DNA of 64,000 bases from Shewanella oneidensis MR-1 (GCF_000146165.2 NC_004347.2:1984001-2048000), one strand, 5' to 3'; positions 6,431-17,052 are shown, counted from the stretch's first letter. The notes: generated by a model not told the origin, from the letters alone. Numbers and translations: made by a program.

Positions 6431-8515
6431 TTAGGCTTCCTCGCTCTGGGCTTTGGGCTCAACATGGAGCAGCACGGCGCCATCACTCACAAGCTCACCT
6501 GCCTTAAAGTAGAACTCGGTAACGATACCGTCGAAGGGGGCTTCAATGGTGTATTCCATCTTCATCGCTTCCATCACCAGTAGCCCTTGTCCCGCCTTAA
6601 CCTCTGCACCAACATCGACCAAGTGAGTCACGACAGTGCCGTTCATCGGTGCCTTGAGCTTATCTTCATTGCTCGATTCTGCCTCAACCACTTGGGTTTT
6701 AACCGCCCTGAAGTGATAACTGCCTGATGGTAAAAACAGCGTAAAATCATCGCCCTGAGCGCTGACAGGCACTTTACTCTTATGGCCGTTGATTTCGGCT
6801 AACAGTAAATCCTGCTTAAGCTCACCACTTAGGGATTTACTCACTTGGCCATCGGCTGCGGATTGGGATAATTGATGCTGTGACGATCGATTATGTGATA
6901 GTTGATAGTGATCGCCAAAGTCTAACAATACCAATTGTTGTAACTCGTGGGCATCGTCGAGCAGAGCAATAGAATGCTGGCTGACACTGTTGAGTCTAAA
7001 GCCACTGACTTGGCCCCAAGGCGAGTCTGGATCGGCGCTATTAATCGCCTGTGCCTTGGCGGCTTCTTTACGGGCAAGCACTTGATACAGCGCGGCAAAG
7101 GCAAGCGCAGTGTCGGCTTCGCTCGAAGCACTGCCAATCAGCGCATCGCCGTAACGGTTGATAAAGTCGGTGCTAAAGTCGGCCTTGGCAAAGGCGGGAT
7201 GCTCGGCAATATTGGCCAAAAATTCAATATTGTGTTTAAGCCCACTGATTTGATAGGACTCGAGGGCATGCACTAGGCGTTGCAGCGCACGTGGACGCGA
7301 CTCATCCCACACAATCAGTTTGGCGATCATCGGATCATAAAAGTTACTGATCACATCGTTTTCACGGATGCCGGAATCAATACGCACGTATTTGCTTTGC
7401 TCGGGCTCGCGCAGGAAATTGAGCTTACCGCTGGCGGGTAAAAACTCATTTTGCGGATCTTCGGCATAAATACGTACCTCAAAGGCGTGGCCGTGGATAC
7501 GCACTTCGTCCTGTTTGAGCGGTAAAGGCTGACCACTGGCGACCATCAACTGCCATTTGACTAAGTCTTGGCCAGTCACCATTTCGGTCACTGGGTGTTC
7601 TACCTGCAGACGAGTATTCATCTCCATAAAGTAGAAGCTATTGTCGGTATCTAACAGGAATTCAATGGTTCCCGCGCCAACATAATCGATAGCCTTGGCG
7701 GCGGCTACGGCAGCTTCACCCATTTGGGCGCGCAGCTCATCACTTAAACCTGGGGCTGGCGCTTCTTCGACCACTTTTTGATGGCGGCGTTGAATCGAGC
7801 AGTCGCGATCCGATAAGTAAATTGCATTGCCAAAGGTATCGGCAAACACTTGGACTTCGACATGGCGAGGCTGGCGTAAATAACGCTCCATCAATAACTT
7901 ATCGTTACCGAAGGAGGAGGCCGCTTCACGGCGCGCAGAGTTGATGGCGTCCATGATTTCGCCTTCATGCTCAACGATACGCATACCTTTGCCACCGCCA
8001 CCGTAGGCGGCTTTAATCAGCATCGGGAAACCGATTTTTAAGGCTTCGGCCTTGAGGGTGGCATCGGTTTGATCGTCACCATGGTAACCTGGCACTAAAG
8101 GCACTTGCGCCGCCGTCATAATGGCTTTGGCCGCGCTCTTGCTGCCCATGGCATCGATGGCATCGCTGCCCGGGCCAACAAACACGATTCCGGCCGCCTC
8201 ACACTTGCGGGCAAAGTCGGCGTTTTCCGATAAGAAGCCATAACCTGGGTGAATGGCTTGCGCCTGAGCTTTTTTGGCGATTGCAATAATCAAGTCGCCC
8301 TTGAGGTAAGAATCTGCTGGGGCGCTGCCACCTAAGTAAAACGATTCGTCAGCCATGGCAACATGGCGCGCGTTTTTATCGGCATCGGAATATAAAGCAA
8401 CGGTGCGAACGCCCATGGCCTGCGCGGTTTTGATAATGCGGCAGGCAATTTCACCACGGTTAGCAATTAAAAGCTTAGTGAACATGCTGTTAGTCAACAT
8501 CTGCTTGGTCAACAT
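6431..8515 (-). CDS. liuD: Methylcrotonyl-CoA carboxylase, biotin-carrying alpha subunit
   Basis: A 694-residue acyl-CoA carboxylase alpha subunit: an N-terminal biotin carboxylase (LIANRGEIACRI; ATP-grasp loop GGGGKGMRIV; EMNTRLQVEHPVTE), a linker region, and a C-terminal biotinyl domain whose lysine is in EAMKMEYTIEAP. It carboxylates biotin with bicarbonate and ATP; with LiuB it makes 3-methylglutaconyl-CoA. The start at 8515 overlaps the liuC stop (TAATG) and has AAGGAGT upstream. Three near-identical MLT/MFT starts occur within the first 11 codons; the first has the best ribosome site, although the family alignment begins at the third (8485). Confidence 0.93.
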   Translation of the reverse strand: MLTKQMLTNSMFTKLLIANRGEIACRIIKTAQAMGVRTVALYSDADKNARHVAMADESFYLGGSAPADSYLKGDLIIAIAKKAQAQAIHPGYGFLSENADFARKCEAAGIVFVGPGSDAIDAMGSKSAAKAIMTAAQVPLVPGYHGDDQTDATLKAEALKIGFPMLIKAAYGGGGKGMRIVEHEGEIMDAINSARREAASSFGNDKLLMERYLRQPRHVEVQVFADTFGNAIYLSDRDCSIQRRHQKVVEEAPAPGLSDELRAQMGEAAVAAAKAIDYVGAGTIEFLLDTDNSFYFMEMNTRLQVEHPVTEMVTGQDLVKWQLMVASGQPLPLKQDEVRIHGHAFEVRIYAEDPQNEFLPASGKLNFLREPEQSKYVRIDSGIRENDVISNFYDPMIAKLIVWDESRPRALQRLVHALESYQISGLKHNIEFLANIAEHPAFAKADFSTDFINRYGDALIGSASSEADTALAFAALYQVLARKEAAKAQAINSADPDSPWGQVSGFRLNSVSQHSIALLDDAHELQQLVLLDFGDHYQLSHNRSSQHQLSQSAADGQVSKSLSGELKQDLLLAEINGHKSKVPVSAQGDDFTLFLPSGSYHFRAVKTQVVEAESSNEDKLKAPMNGTVVTHLVDVGAEVKAGQGLLVMEAMKMEYTIEAPFDGIVTEFYFKAGELVSDGAVLLHVEPKAQSEEA

Positions 8516-9381
8516 TAAAGGACTCCTTGAGTATCTGTTGGCGTGTGCCAGTTCGGCTGACGTTTCTCAAAAAAGGCGTTTAAGCCCTCTTGGCCTTCAT
8601 CAGATACCCGAATGCGGGCGATGCGCTCGCTGGTGTAATCAATTGTATCTTGGTCTATTACGCCGTCTTCGAGGCGAGTGAGTAGGGTCTTCACCCACGC
8701 CATTCCCTGCGGACTGTTGGCGAGCAGCGCGGTGATAATCGGCTGCGCTGCGGCCTCAAGATCGTCGTTTATCTCATGGATAACATTGAGTTTGAGCGCC
8801 GTTTGCGCATCAAAACGCTCTGCGGTCAGCATATAGCGGCGTGAGGCGCGATTGCCCATTGCGCGGGCAACGTAGGGACTAATCACCGCGGGGATCAGCC
8901 CGAGTTTGACTTCGCTTAAGCAGAAGCTGGCGCGCTCGGTGGCGATGGCAATATCACTGGCGCAGATTAACCCAAGCGCGCCGCCAAAGGCTGCCCCTTG
9001 GACTAAGGCGATAGTGGGTTTTGGAAAGGTATCTAGATCCTGCATCAGCTTGGCCAGCGCCTTGGCGTCATTGAGGTTTTGATCAAAATCCATCTTGGCT
9101 TGTTTGCGCATCCAGTTTAAGTCGGCGCCAGCGCTGAAGTTTTTGCCATTGGCTTTTAATAGCAGCAGTTTGCAGTCTTGGCGCTCGGCAAAATAACCGA
9201 GGACGGCGATCATCTCGCTTATCATCACCTCATCGAAGGCGTTGTGCACTTCGGCTCTGTTAAGGATTAACTCGCCCACGCCGTTATCCAGCGCGTAGCT
9301 TACATGTTGCAAATGGCCTAAGGCGTGCTGCAAATGACCTAAGGATTGAGTGCTAGTGTTCTGGTGTTGTGTGTCAGTCAT
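8515..9381 (-). CDS. liuC: Methylglutaconyl-CoA hydratase (enoyl-CoA hydratase family)
   Basis: A 288-residue crotonase-fold enzyme. It hydrates 3-methylglutaconyl-CoA to HMG-CoA in leucine catabolism. The oxyanion-hole regions are seen as FSAGADLNWMRK and VQGAAFGGALGL (about residues 80 and 127). Start chosen at 9381, with GAGGGA eight bases upstream, dropping 30 residues of the longer ORF that overlaps liuB. The N-terminus holds a short repeat (LGHLQHALGHLQH) not found in usual members. The position between liuB and liuD is the conserved operon order and supports the specific substrate over other enoyl-CoA hydratases. Confidence 0.9.
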   Translation of the reverse strand: MTDTQHQNTSTQSLGHLQHALGHLQHVSYALDNGVGELILNRAEVHNAFDEVMISEMIAVLGYFAERQDCKLLLLKANGKNFSAGADLNWMRKQAKMDFDQNLNDAKALAKLMQDLDTFPKPTIALVQGAAFGGALGLICASDIAIATERASFCLSEVKLGLIPAVISPYVARAMGNRASRRYMLTAERFDAQTALKLNVIHEINDDLEAAAQPIITALLANSPQGMAWVKTLLTRLEDGVIDQDTIDYTSERIARIRVSDEGQEGLNAFFEKRQPNWHTPTDTQGVL

Positions 9382-9427
9382 TGTTATTCCCTCTATATGA
9401 GTGATACGTAAGGCATCGCAAGATGCG

Positions 9428-11035
9428 TTACATACGGAAGACGCCGAAGCGGGTGTCTTCGATAGGGGCATTTAATGCGGCTGACAGGGCAAGGCCTACC
9501 ACATCACGGGTTTGCGCTGGGTCGATAATGCCGTCATCCCACAGGCGGGCGCTGGCATGGTAGGGATGACCCTCTTTATCGTACTGGGCAATAATCGGTG
9601 CCTTGAAGGCTTTTTCATCCTCAGCAGACCATTCTTCGCCTTTACGGGCTAAACCGTCACGGCGCACTGTCGCTAATACGCCAGCGGCTTGCTCGCCACC
9701 CATTACAGATATGCGCGCATTGGGCCACATCCACATCATGGTCGGCTCGAAGGCGCGGCCACACATACCGTAGTTACCCGCGCCGTAGCTGCCACCGATA
9801 ATCACAGTGAATTTAGGCACATTGGCGCAGGAGACTGCGGTCACCATCTTGGCGCCGTGCTTAGCGATGCCTTCGTGCTCGTACTTTTTACCCACCATAA
9901 AGCCGGTGATATTTTGCAGGAACAATAGTGGGATCTTACGTTGGCAGCACAGCTCGATAAAGTGTGCGCCTTTTTGCGCCGATTCTGAGAATAAAATGCC
10001 GTTGTTGGCCACAATCCCTACGGGATAGCCGTGAATGCGGGCAAAACCACACACCAAGGTCGCGCCATAGTTGGCTTTAAACTCATCGAAATCAGAGTCG
10101 TCGACGATGCGAGCGATAACTTCTTTGACATCAAAGGGCTTTTTCAAGTCGGTGCCGACAATGCCGTAGAGTTCGCTAATGTCGAATTTTGGCGGTTTTA
10201 CCGGACTTAAGCGTAATGTGATTTCTTTTTGATGATTAAGGCGTGATACCGCGCGGCGCGCAAGCTCTAAGGCATGCTCATCGTTTTGGGCTAAGTGATC
10301 GGCCACGCCCGAAATTTTGGTGTGTACGTCGGCGCCGCCAAGTTCTTCGGCGCTGACTTCTTCCCCGGTTGCGGCTTTGACTAACGGTGGGCCGGCTAAG
10401 AAGATAGTGCCTTGATCTTTTACGATAATAGATTCATCCGCCATCGCAGGCACATAGGCGCCGCCTGCGGTACACAGACCCATCACCACTGCAATTTGCG
10501 GAATGCCCTTGGCCGACATTTGTGCTTGGTTGTAGAAAATCCGGCCGAAATGATCGCGGTCTGGAAAGACTTCGTCCTGACGGGGCAAGTTAGCGCCGCC
10601 GGAGTCGACTAAATAGATACAGGGCAAATGGCAGCGGCTGGCAATCTCTTGGGCGCGGATGTGTTTTTTAACGGTAATTGGGTAGTAAGTGCCGCCTTTG
10701 ACCGTGGCATCGTTAGCAATAATCATGCACTCGACGCCACTCACGCGGCCAATGCCTGCAATGATGCCAGCGGCGGGCACTTCTTCGTCATAGACTTCAA
10801 ATGCCGCAAATTGCGACAATTCTAAAAAGGGCGAACCTGCGTCGAGGAGTTTCTCAACCCGTTGACGGGGCAGGCGTTTACCGCGGGATAAATGACGTTC
10901 CAGCGCCACAGGGCCGCCACCGAGTTCGATTTTGGCGAGTTTGGTTTTGAGATCGGCCACTAGGGCGGCCATATCGTCGGATTTGGCTTTAAATTCATCG
11001 CTACGGGCGTTGATACGACTGCTTAATTGCGTCAC
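9428..11035 (-). CDS. liuB: Methylcrotonyl-CoA carboxylase, carboxyltransferase beta subunit
   Basis: A 535-residue carboxyltransferase with the two crotonase-like halves of the acyl-CoA carboxylase family. It transfers the carboxyl group from LiuD-bound biotin to 3-methylcrotonyl-CoA. Family landmarks include [18 protein letters not shown] near the N-terminus, the [15 protein letters not shown] region and the glycine-rich [18 protein letters not shown] segment. Translation starts at a GTG (11033-11035) with AAGGAC upstream. It ends 46 bp before liuC. Propionyl-CoA carboxylase beta is the nearest alternative; the PRQDEVFPD motif and operon favour methylcrotonyl-CoA. Confidence 0.93.
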   Translation of the reverse strand: MTQLSSRINARSDEFKAKSDDMAALVADLKTKLAKIELGGGPVALERHLSRGKRLPRQRVEKLLDAGSPFLELSQFAAFEVYDEEVPAAGIIAGIGRVSGVECMIIANDATVKGGTYYPITVKKHIRAQEIASRCHLPCIYLVDSGGANLPRQDEVFPDRDHFGRIFYNQAQMSAKGIPQIAVVMGLCTAGGAYVPAMADESIIVKDQGTIFLAGPPLVKAATGEEVSAEELGGADVHTKISGVADHLAQNDEHALELARRAVSRLNHQKEITLRLSPVKPPKFDISELYGIVGTDLKKPFDVKEVIARIVDDSDFDEFKANYGATLVCGFARIHGYPVGIVANNGILFSESAQKGAHFIELCCQRKIPLLFLQNITGFMVGKKYEHEGIAKHGAKMVTAVSCANVPKFTVIIGGSYGAGNYGMCGRAFEPTMMWMWPNARISVMGGEQAAGVLATVRRDGLARKGEEWSAEDEKAFKAPIIAQYDKEGHPYHASARLWDDGIIDPAQTRDVVGLALSAALNAPIEDTRFGVFRM

Positions 11036-11151
11036 GTTGATTGTCCTTATAAAGCGGTAACTCAGTATCCGTTGGCTTAGTTGGGCGACTTAGGGATTTG
11101 ATTAAGTCGATTAACGCGCATGCCGTTCACGCTAAGTTCGCCCTAGACTGC

Positions 11152-12321
11152 TTATTTCGATTCGTTATAGAGTTCGCGGCCAATCAGCATTCGGCGAATT
11201 TCTGAGGTGCCAGCCCCAATCTCATAGAGTTTGGCATCGCGCAGTAAGCGGCCGGTGGCGTATTCGTTAACGTAGCCGTTACCGCCGAGCAATTGAATGG
11301 CATCCAGTGCCATTTTGGTGGCAAGTTCCGCGCTGTAAAGAATGGCGCCCGCGGCGTCTTTGCGGGTGGTTTCACCGCGATCGCAGGATTTCGCCACACT
11401 GTAGACATAGGCTTTAGCGGCGTTCATACCTGTGTACATATCGGCTAATTTGCCTTGTACTAATTGGAATTCACCGATGGATTTACCAAATTGCTCACGT
11501 TCGTGGATATAAGGCACGACGATATCCATACAGGCATTCATAATCCCCAGCGGGCCGCCTGAGAGCACAACGCGCTCGTAATCTAAGCCACTCATCAGCA
11601 CTTTGACGCCATTGTTTAAGCCACCAAGAATGTTTTCCTCTGGCACTTCGACATCTTCAAACACCAGTTCACAGGTGTTTGAACCGCGCATGCCTAATTT
11701 GTCGAGTTTTTGCGCTTGGCTGAAACCTTTAAAACCGCGCTCAACGATAAAGGCGGTGATGCCGTGGGCACCTTTGGTTAAGTCGGTTTTGGCATAAATT
11801 ACATAGGTATTAGCATCGGGACCGTTGGTGATCCACATTTTGTTGCCATTGAGGATATAACGGTCGCCTTCTTTACGGGCGTGCAGCTTCATTGAGACCA
11901 CATCGGAACCCGCATTAGGTTCACTCATTGCCAGTGCGCCGATATGCTCACCGCTCACCAGCTTGGGCAAGTATTTGGCTTTTTGTGCAGCATTACCGTT
12001 ACGGTTTATTTGGTTCACACACAGATTAGAGTGAGCGCCATAACTTAAACCGATAGAGGCTGAAGCGCGGGAAATTTCTTCCATTGCGACAACATGGGCG
12101 AGGTAGCCCATGTTTGCGCCGCCGTATTCCTCAGGCACAGTGACACCTAAAAGCCCCATTCCACCCAGCACGGGCCAAATTTCGTTAGGGAAGGCGTTGT
12201 CGTGGTCGACTTTGGCGGCAATGGGGGCGATTTCGTGTTGAGCAAAATCGTGCACCGCATCGCGCAGCATATCGACATCTTCGCCTAGGCCAAAATTAAG
12301 ACTGGTGTAGAGTGAGTTCAT
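11152..12321 (-). CDS. liuA: Isovaleryl-CoA dehydrogenase
   Basis: A 389-residue FAD-dependent acyl-CoA dehydrogenase that oxidises isovaleryl-CoA to 3-methylcrotonyl-CoA, passing electrons to ETF. Seen in order: N-terminal helical domain with [11 protein letters not shown], the acyl-CoA dehydrogenase signature [17 protein letters not shown] (about residues 125-141), the FAD loop [17 protein letters not shown], and the C-terminal QLLGGNGY...[12 protein letters not shown]. The glutamate serving as catalytic base in isovaleryl-CoA dehydrogenases sits in [14 protein letters not shown] (near residue 250), unlike short-chain members where it is in the C-terminal YEG motif; here that site is YEIGAGTSE. 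First structural gene after liuR. Confidence 0.93.
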   Translation of the reverse strand: MNSLYTSLNFGLGEDVDMLRDAVHDFAQHEIAPIAAKVDHDNAFPNEIWPVLGGMGLLGVTVPEEYGGANMGYLAHVVAMEEISRASASIGLSYGAHSNLCVNQINRNGNAAQKAKYLPKLVSGEHIGALAMSEPNAGSDVVSMKLHARKEGDRYILNGNKMWITNGPDANTYVIYAKTDLTKGAHGITAFIVERGFKGFSQAQKLDKLGMRGSNTCELVFEDVEVPEENILGGLNNGVKVLMSGLDYERVVLSGGPLGIMNACMDIVVPYIHEREQFGKSIGEFQLVQGKLADMYTGMNAAKAYVYSVAKSCDRGETTRKDAAGAILYSAELATKMALDAIQLLGGNGYVNEYATGRLLRDAKLYEIGAGTSEIRRMLIGRELYNESK

Positions 12322-12465
12322 TGCTTGTGTCCTTTCTGATGTTCTAATTTATATTTTTATGATTATTAGGTGCTTGAGTCTTTAAATCTGTCTTGCTTTG
12401 CGTGATGCATCCCTATCACGCTGTCGTGCTAACTGAGGTGTTCGTTAATGCTATGCTCGCCTGTC

Positions 12466-12870
12466 TTATGCTTTGACTTTGCTTTCTTCTAGGGCGAGGC
12501 GGCATTGCTGCTCGGCTGAATTTAGCTCCATCAGGACCACTTTAATATCGTCCATTTGCTGCTGTAGCGCGGATTTCTTTTCTTCCACCAGGGCAAGCAT
12601 GGTATTGAGCTGAGTGGTGCTGCTCTTGTCGGCATCGTAAAGCTCGAACAGACGTCGGGTTTCCGCAAGGGAGAACCCAAGGCGCTTGCCGCGCAGGATT
12701 AACTTGAGTCGCACCCTGTCTTTTAGACTGTAAATGCGGGTTTGGCCGCGACGTTTGGGCTTAAGTAAACCTTGGTCTTCGTAAAAACGAATGCTTCGGG
12801 TCGTGATATCAAACTCTTTGGAGAGATCACTGATCGAATAAGTCGTTTGTGGCGTGTTAGTTGCGCTCAT
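12466..12870 (-). CDS. liuR: MerR-family regulator of branched-chain/leucine catabolism
   Basis: A 134-residue MerR-type activator/repressor: N-terminal winged helix-turn-helix (YSISDLSKEFDITTRSIRFY), then a long coiled-coil helix and a short C-terminus without the metal-binding cysteine loop typical of CueR or MerR. LiuR proteins control liu operons in proteobacteria. The start at 12870 has AAGGTG upstream. The gene heads the operon, 144 bp before liuA. A dyad at 12913-12928 in its own upstream region fits a LiuR operator and so autoregulation. The inducing ligand cannot be read from the sequence. Confidence 0.9.
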   Translation of the reverse strand: MSATNTPQTTYSISDLSKEFDITTRSIRFYEDQGLLKPKRRGQTRIYSLKDRVRLKLILRGKRLGFSLAETRRLFELYDADKSSTTQLNTMLALVEEKKSALQQQMDDIKVVLMELNSAEQQCRLALEESKVKA

Positions 12871-12912
12871 TCAGGCACCTTAGTTAAGCATTTTTAAGCA
12901 AGATATATGAAG

Positions 12913-12928
12913 TTTACGTAAAGGTAAA
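12913..12928 (-). promoter_or_regulatory. Candidate LiuR operator
   Basis: TTTACGTAAAGGTAAA, that is TTTAC-N6-GTAAA dyad symmetry, 43 bp upstream of the liuR start. MerR regulators bind such dyads between the -35 and -10; an AT-rich TATATCT-like stretch lies just downstream on the minus strand. Confidence 0.55.
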
Positions 12929-13055
12929 GATTGCGGCGTGGTTAGTCTGGTATTTTTGTCAATTCTTGTTGCCACCTTGAATAATGAACTTTGGTTAACT
13001 TTTTGATAAAAATGATTTTAATTAGATTTCATACAAGCGTTTTTTTAGAGGGTGT

Positions 13056-13084
13056 ACCCGTGTTGTCCATATGGCGACACGGGT
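13056..13084. other. Inverted repeat downstream of the L,D-transpeptidase gene
   Basis: ACCCGTGT (13056-13063) and ACACGGGT (13077-13084) form a perfect 8-bp stem with a CCATATGG-containing loop. It lies 47 bp past the ldt stop on the minus strand; without a U-tract, it is only a possible terminator. Confidence 0.4.
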
Positions 13085-13130
13085 GAAGGGCGTTTATCAA
13101 GGGGATGAACCAAGACATATTTGAAAGTGT

Positions 13131-14816
13131 TTAGTCCAGCGTATTAAGCAAGCCGTCGTCTGCTAACACACCTTCATAGGTTGGGCGGTTTAATGCCTCG
13201 ATAAGTACGGGGTCGCGTGTATATACATCATTGTAAAACTTGATTTTTCCATTTTTGATCGTTGCCGTCCAATACATGATCAAAATATCTAAGGGTTCAT
13301 CTAAAAACAGGTTTTCTGTTTTTCCCTCTGCAAGTTTGTTATTGAGTGTTTCGCTCGACCAATTAGCATTAGCACTCAGGAGTTTATCGGCGAGCACTAA
13401 AGGATCTTTCACCCGAATACAGCCGTGGCTAAAGGCTCTGTCTGTTTTATCAAATAGATTTTTAGACGGAGTATCATGCAGATAAATCGAATATTGGTTT
13501 GGGAAGATAAATTTTACTAAACCAAGTGAGTTATCTGCTCCTGGCTCTTGCACAAACCAGTAGGGGAAGTTTTTGCGTGTCATACTGTGCCAATCTATAC
13601 CGCTGGCATCGACGGGCGTGCCTGAGCTTTCAACCACTTTAAAGTGCTTTTTGTGCAGATAATCGGGATCTTTGCGCTGATGATTAATGATTTCGGTGGA
13701 GATGCTATTTGGTACCGTCCAAGTAGGATTCACGACTACATATTTTAATTTTGATTTAAACAGCGGCGTTTTTGAGTCAATTTTACCGATGATAATGTCG
13801 GTTCTCCAGCTTAAGTTATTGTCTTTAAAAAGTAATAGTTCATAGCCTGCCAAATTGACGATTAGGTAGTTTGCGGATAAGTTGGCTGATAACCAGCGGG
13901 CGCGCTCAAGGTTGATACGGATCTGTTCAACGCGTTGTGCATAGGGAACATTCAATGCGGCCATAGTGCCTGCACCGATCACTCCATCCGCCTTAAGACT
14001 ATGATCAGCTTGAAATTGACGTATCGCGGCTTCAAGGATGTTGTCGTAGAGTAAGGGAGCATTTGCCACGAGTGTGGCATCTTGCACCGTTGCGTTAGCG
14101 TCAAGATAACCCTGTTCTTTCAGCCTTGCTGCTATCCCTTTTATTGATGGTGACGTAGTACCGGGTTTGATAACTTCCGTATAGGGAATAGTGGTAAAAG
14201 GATAGCGGGCGGCCAAGTCTTTATAATGGGCAAGATACTGTTTTAGCTGATGATAAGGGGTAATCTTAGGCGCCAATCCATTAATCGCCTCGGCAACCGT
14301 ATGTGCTTTAATATGCTCTTCAAGCTGTTTTAATGTGGTATCAAAATCCAGATGGGCTTCATCATAGTTCCAGGTTTTGCCGAGCATACTGGGATTGACT
14401 TTGCCATTAAGTAAATGAATGGCATAGGTAATTATGCCATCGCTTAGGAGCACTTCAAATATACTGCTTTTGTATTCATCCTGCCAATTCGATGCACTGA
14501 GTTGTTGGTAAAGTTCGACCAACTTGGGATAGTGGTAATCTTCCTTTGCAAGCCCCTCCTCATCGGCTCTTTTAATCACATCAAGCATAGTGCCCGCATA
14601 GTCTTTATCTTCCCAGAGTGCTTGATAATGGCGAACTTGATAGACCCGTGAGAGTAACTTAGCACTGATAATTTGAGTGTTATCGACTTTAGCCCGTTCA
14701 CCGAGCGACAGGGGTTCGAGTAACGCTTCGAGTTGTGGCGTCGAGGCCCAGCAGGCAGTACTTACGGGGCTTAATAACAGTAATAAGCCGAGAGTAAAAT
14801 GATGGATGCGTCGCAT
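13131..14816 (-). CDS. Periplasmic L,D-transpeptidase, YcbB/LdtD type
   Basis: A 561-residue exported enzyme. It begins with a signal peptide (basic start MRRIHH, hydrophobic core, cleavage near residue 24). The N-terminal half is the scaffold region seen in YcbB, then a peptidoglycan-binding domain (AIRQFQADHSLKADGVIGAGT, about residues 265-285), then the YkuD catalytic domain ending in SHGCIRV, with the nucleophilic cysteine near residue 445. Such enzymes make 3-3 cross-links in peptidoglycan. Start at 14816 is chosen because the signal peptide begins there; the upstream ATG at 14846 lacks a ribosome site. It appears to be a single gene. The exact paralogue (LdtD or other) is not certain. 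Confidence 0.88.
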   Translation of the reverse strand: MRRIHHFTLGLLLLLSPVSTACWASTPQLEALLEPLSLGERAKVDNTQIISAKLLSRVYQVRHYQALWEDKDYAGTMLDVIKRADEEGLAKEDYHYPKLVELYQQLSASNWQDEYKSSIFEVLLSDGIITYAIHLLNGKVNPSMLGKTWNYDEAHLDFDTTLKQLEEHIKAHTVAEAINGLAPKITPYHQLKQYLAHYKDLAARYPFTTIPYTEVIKPGTTSPSIKGIAARLKEQGYLDANATVQDATLVANAPLLYDNILEAAIRQFQADHSLKADGVIGAGTMAALNVPYAQRVEQIRINLERARWLSANLSANYLIVNLAGYELLLFKDNNLSWRTDIIIGKIDSKTPLFKSKLKYVVVNPTWTVPNSISTEIINHQRKDPDYLHKKHFKVVESSGTPVDASGIDWHSMTRKNFPYWFVQEPGADNSLGLVKFIFPNQYSIYLHDTPSKNLFDKTDRAFSHGCIRVKDPLVLADKLLSANANWSSETLNNKLAEGKTENLFLDEPLDILIMYWTATIKNGKIKFYNDVYTRDPVLIEALNRPTYEGVLADDGLLNTLD

Positions 14817-15012
14817 AATGAGTATTTCTTTCCGAGAAAAAACCATTAAAACATAAGATTATGTGGAAATTTTCAGCACAGCAAGCGCCAAGCTGGATTT
14901 ATTATTTACAACGCTTTATCCCTTAGTCTAATGGGGGAATAACGCGTCGCAGGTCATAATCAATTCGAGAAGGAAGGGGAGAGTTTCACCTGTGGTAACA
15001 CAGGAGAGTGTC

Positions 15013-16935
15013 ATGATGGGAGGCCTTATGACAGATGTTGGAAAACAATTACATCAAACATCTATTGCGAATAAACAAGCATTTTGGCAACAAGCAGCCA
15101 AAGCCTTAGAGTGGGTTACGCCAAGCAAACAAATATTAGATGAAAGCGAGGCACCGTTTTATCACTGGTTTAGCGATGGTGAGCTAAACACGTGTTATAA
15201 CGCGATAGACCGACACGTGCTCGCTGGCCGCGGCGAGCAGATTGCGATTCATTACGTTAGCCCAGTAACGGAAACCGAGTACAGTATTACCTATCACGAG
15301 TTGCTGGCGCAGGTGGCTAGGCTTGCGGGTTATCTACATGCGATGGGCGTGACAAAGGGGGATCGTGTCATCATTTACATGCCTATGGTGCCCGAAACAG
15401 CCTATGCCATGCTTGCTTGCGCGCGCATTGGAGCAATTCATTCGGTCGTATTTGGTGGTTTTGCCGCCAATGAACTGGCGACTCGTATCAACGATGCCAA
15501 GCCAAAGCTGGTGATGTCTGCATCCTGTGGGATCGAACCTTCGGGTGTTGTGCCCTATAAACCCTTATTAGACAAAGCGCTTAATGAAGCCGTGCACAAA
15601 GTTGAGCATTGCTTGATTTTAAACCGCCCTCAATATGAGGCGCAGATGCAAGCAGGCCGAGATGCCGATTGGCAAACGGCACTAAAGGGATGTGAAAGCG
15701 TTGATTGCGTCACGGTAAACGCAACTGATCCTTTATATGTGCTCTATACCTCTGGGACCACGGGCCAACCTAAAGGGGTAGTGCGTGACAACGGTGGTCA
15801 TGCAGTGGCATTGGCTTGGTCAATGGCCAATATTTACGATATCCATCAAGGTGATGTGTTTTGGGCTGCATCGGATGTGGGTTGGGTCGTGGGCCATTCC
15901 TATATTGTTTATGGTCCGTTACTTGCGGGCGCGACCACGCTGCTATATGAAGGTAAACCCGTAGGCACGCCGGATCCCGGTGCTTTTTGGAGCACGATTG
16001 CTAAGTATCAAGTTAAAAGCTTTTTCACCGCACCTACGGCAATTCGCGCCATTAAGCGTGAAGATCCCGATGGCGAATATCTTCAAGGAGTGGATTTAAC
16101 TTGCTTGAAAAATATGTTTCTTGCAGGTGAACGCTGCGATCCCGACACCTTGCATTGGGCTGAGGACAAGTTACATAAACCGGTGATCGACCATTGGTGG
16201 CAAACTGAAACAGGTTGGCCTGTTGCGGCAAATCTAATGGGTGTAGCACCGATTGCGGTTAAAGCCGGCTCACCGGGGCGACCCGTTCCGGGTTACCAAG
16301 TTGATGTGGTCGATGAGATGGGGGCTAAAGTGGCGCCGAATTTGTCAGGCAATGTGGTGATAAAATTACCACTGCCACCTGGGACACTCACTACGCTTTG
16401 GCAAAACAATAAACGCTATCAAGACAGTTACTTATCTATGTATCCCGGCTACTACCTCACAGGTGATGCGGGTTATATGGATGAAGAGGGTTATCTCTAC
16501 ATTATGAGCCGTATTGATGACATCATTAACGTAGCGGGCCATCGTCTCTCTACAGGGCGGTTTGAAGAGGTGCTGTGCCAGCATCCCGATGTGGCAGAAG
16601 CCGCTGTCATTGGTGTTGATGACAAATTAAAGGGCCAAGTGCCATTAGGCTTAGTGGTACTTAAAAAGGGCGTGACTATTACGGATGAGGAGCTGCATAA
16701 GCAGTTAATTGCCCTCGTTCGCCAAGAAATTGGTCCCGTTGCGTCCTTTAGGTTGGTGAGCGCGATTCAAAAGCTGCCGAAAACTCGCTCAGGTAAAATT
16801 TTGCGGGGGACAATGCGTAAAATTGCTGATAATCAACATTATACTGCACCTGCCACCATTGAAGATCCGCAGACGCTCGATTTAGTGCGTACTACTTTAA
16901 CTCGTATGGGCTATGCCGATGCATTAGTGGGGTAG
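15013..16935 (+). CDS. prpE: Propionyl-CoA synthetase-like acyl-CoA ligase (ACSS3/PrpE type)
   Basis: A 640-residue AMP-forming acyl-CoA synthetase. It activates a short-chain acid (propionate most likely) to its CoA ester using ATP. Motifs: P-loop YTSGTTGQPKGVVRDNGG near residue 245, adenylate-binding WWQTETGWP, hinge region GYLYIMSRIDDIINVAGHR, and the acetylatable lysine in KTRSGKI near the C-terminus. Three starts are possible: GTG 14992, ATG 15013 (AGGAG six bases before) and ATG 15028 (GGAGG only four bases before); I choose 15013. A location near branched-chain degradation genes fits use of propionyl-CoA. Whether acetate, propionate or another acid is preferred cannot be told from sequence. 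Confidence 0.8.
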   Translation: MMGGLMTDVGKQLHQTSIANKQAFWQQAAKALEWVTPSKQILDESEAPFYHWFSDGELNTCYNAIDRHVLAGRGEQIAIHYVSPVTETEYSITYHELLAQVARLAGYLHAMGVTKGDRVIIYMPMVPETAYAMLACARIGAIHSVVFGGFAANELATRINDAKPKLVMSASCGIEPSGVVPYKPLLDKALNEAVHKVEHCLILNRPQYEAQMQAGRDADWQTALKGCESVDCVTVNATDPLYVLYTSGTTGQPKGVVRDNGGHAVALAWSMANIYDIHQGDVFWAASDVGWVVGHSYIVYGPLLAGATTLLYEGKPVGTPDPGAFWSTIAKYQVKSFFTAPTAIRAIKREDPDGEYLQGVDLTCLKNMFLAGERCDPDTLHWAEDKLHKPVIDHWWQTETGWPVAANLMGVAPIAVKAGSPGRPVPGYQVDVVDEMGAKVAPNLSGNVVIKLPLPPGTLTTLWQNNKRYQDSYLSMYPGYYLTGDAGYMDEEGYLYIMSRIDDIINVAGHRLSTGRFEEVLCQHPDVAEAAVIGVDDKLKGQVPLGLVVLKKGVTITDEELHKQLIALVRQEIGPVASFRLVSAIQKLPKTRSGKILRGTMRKIADNQHYTAPATIEDPQTLDLVRTTLTRMGYADALVG

Positions 16936-17052
16936 GGGGAGCGGCTCAAGTTAACGGCTTAGAAAGTTAAGATCGTGAAGTAAAAGAGAAAGCGATAGTC
17001 TTTTTAGATTGTCGCCTTCTTATTTAACCTGAGCTCAGGATAAGTAGGGCCG

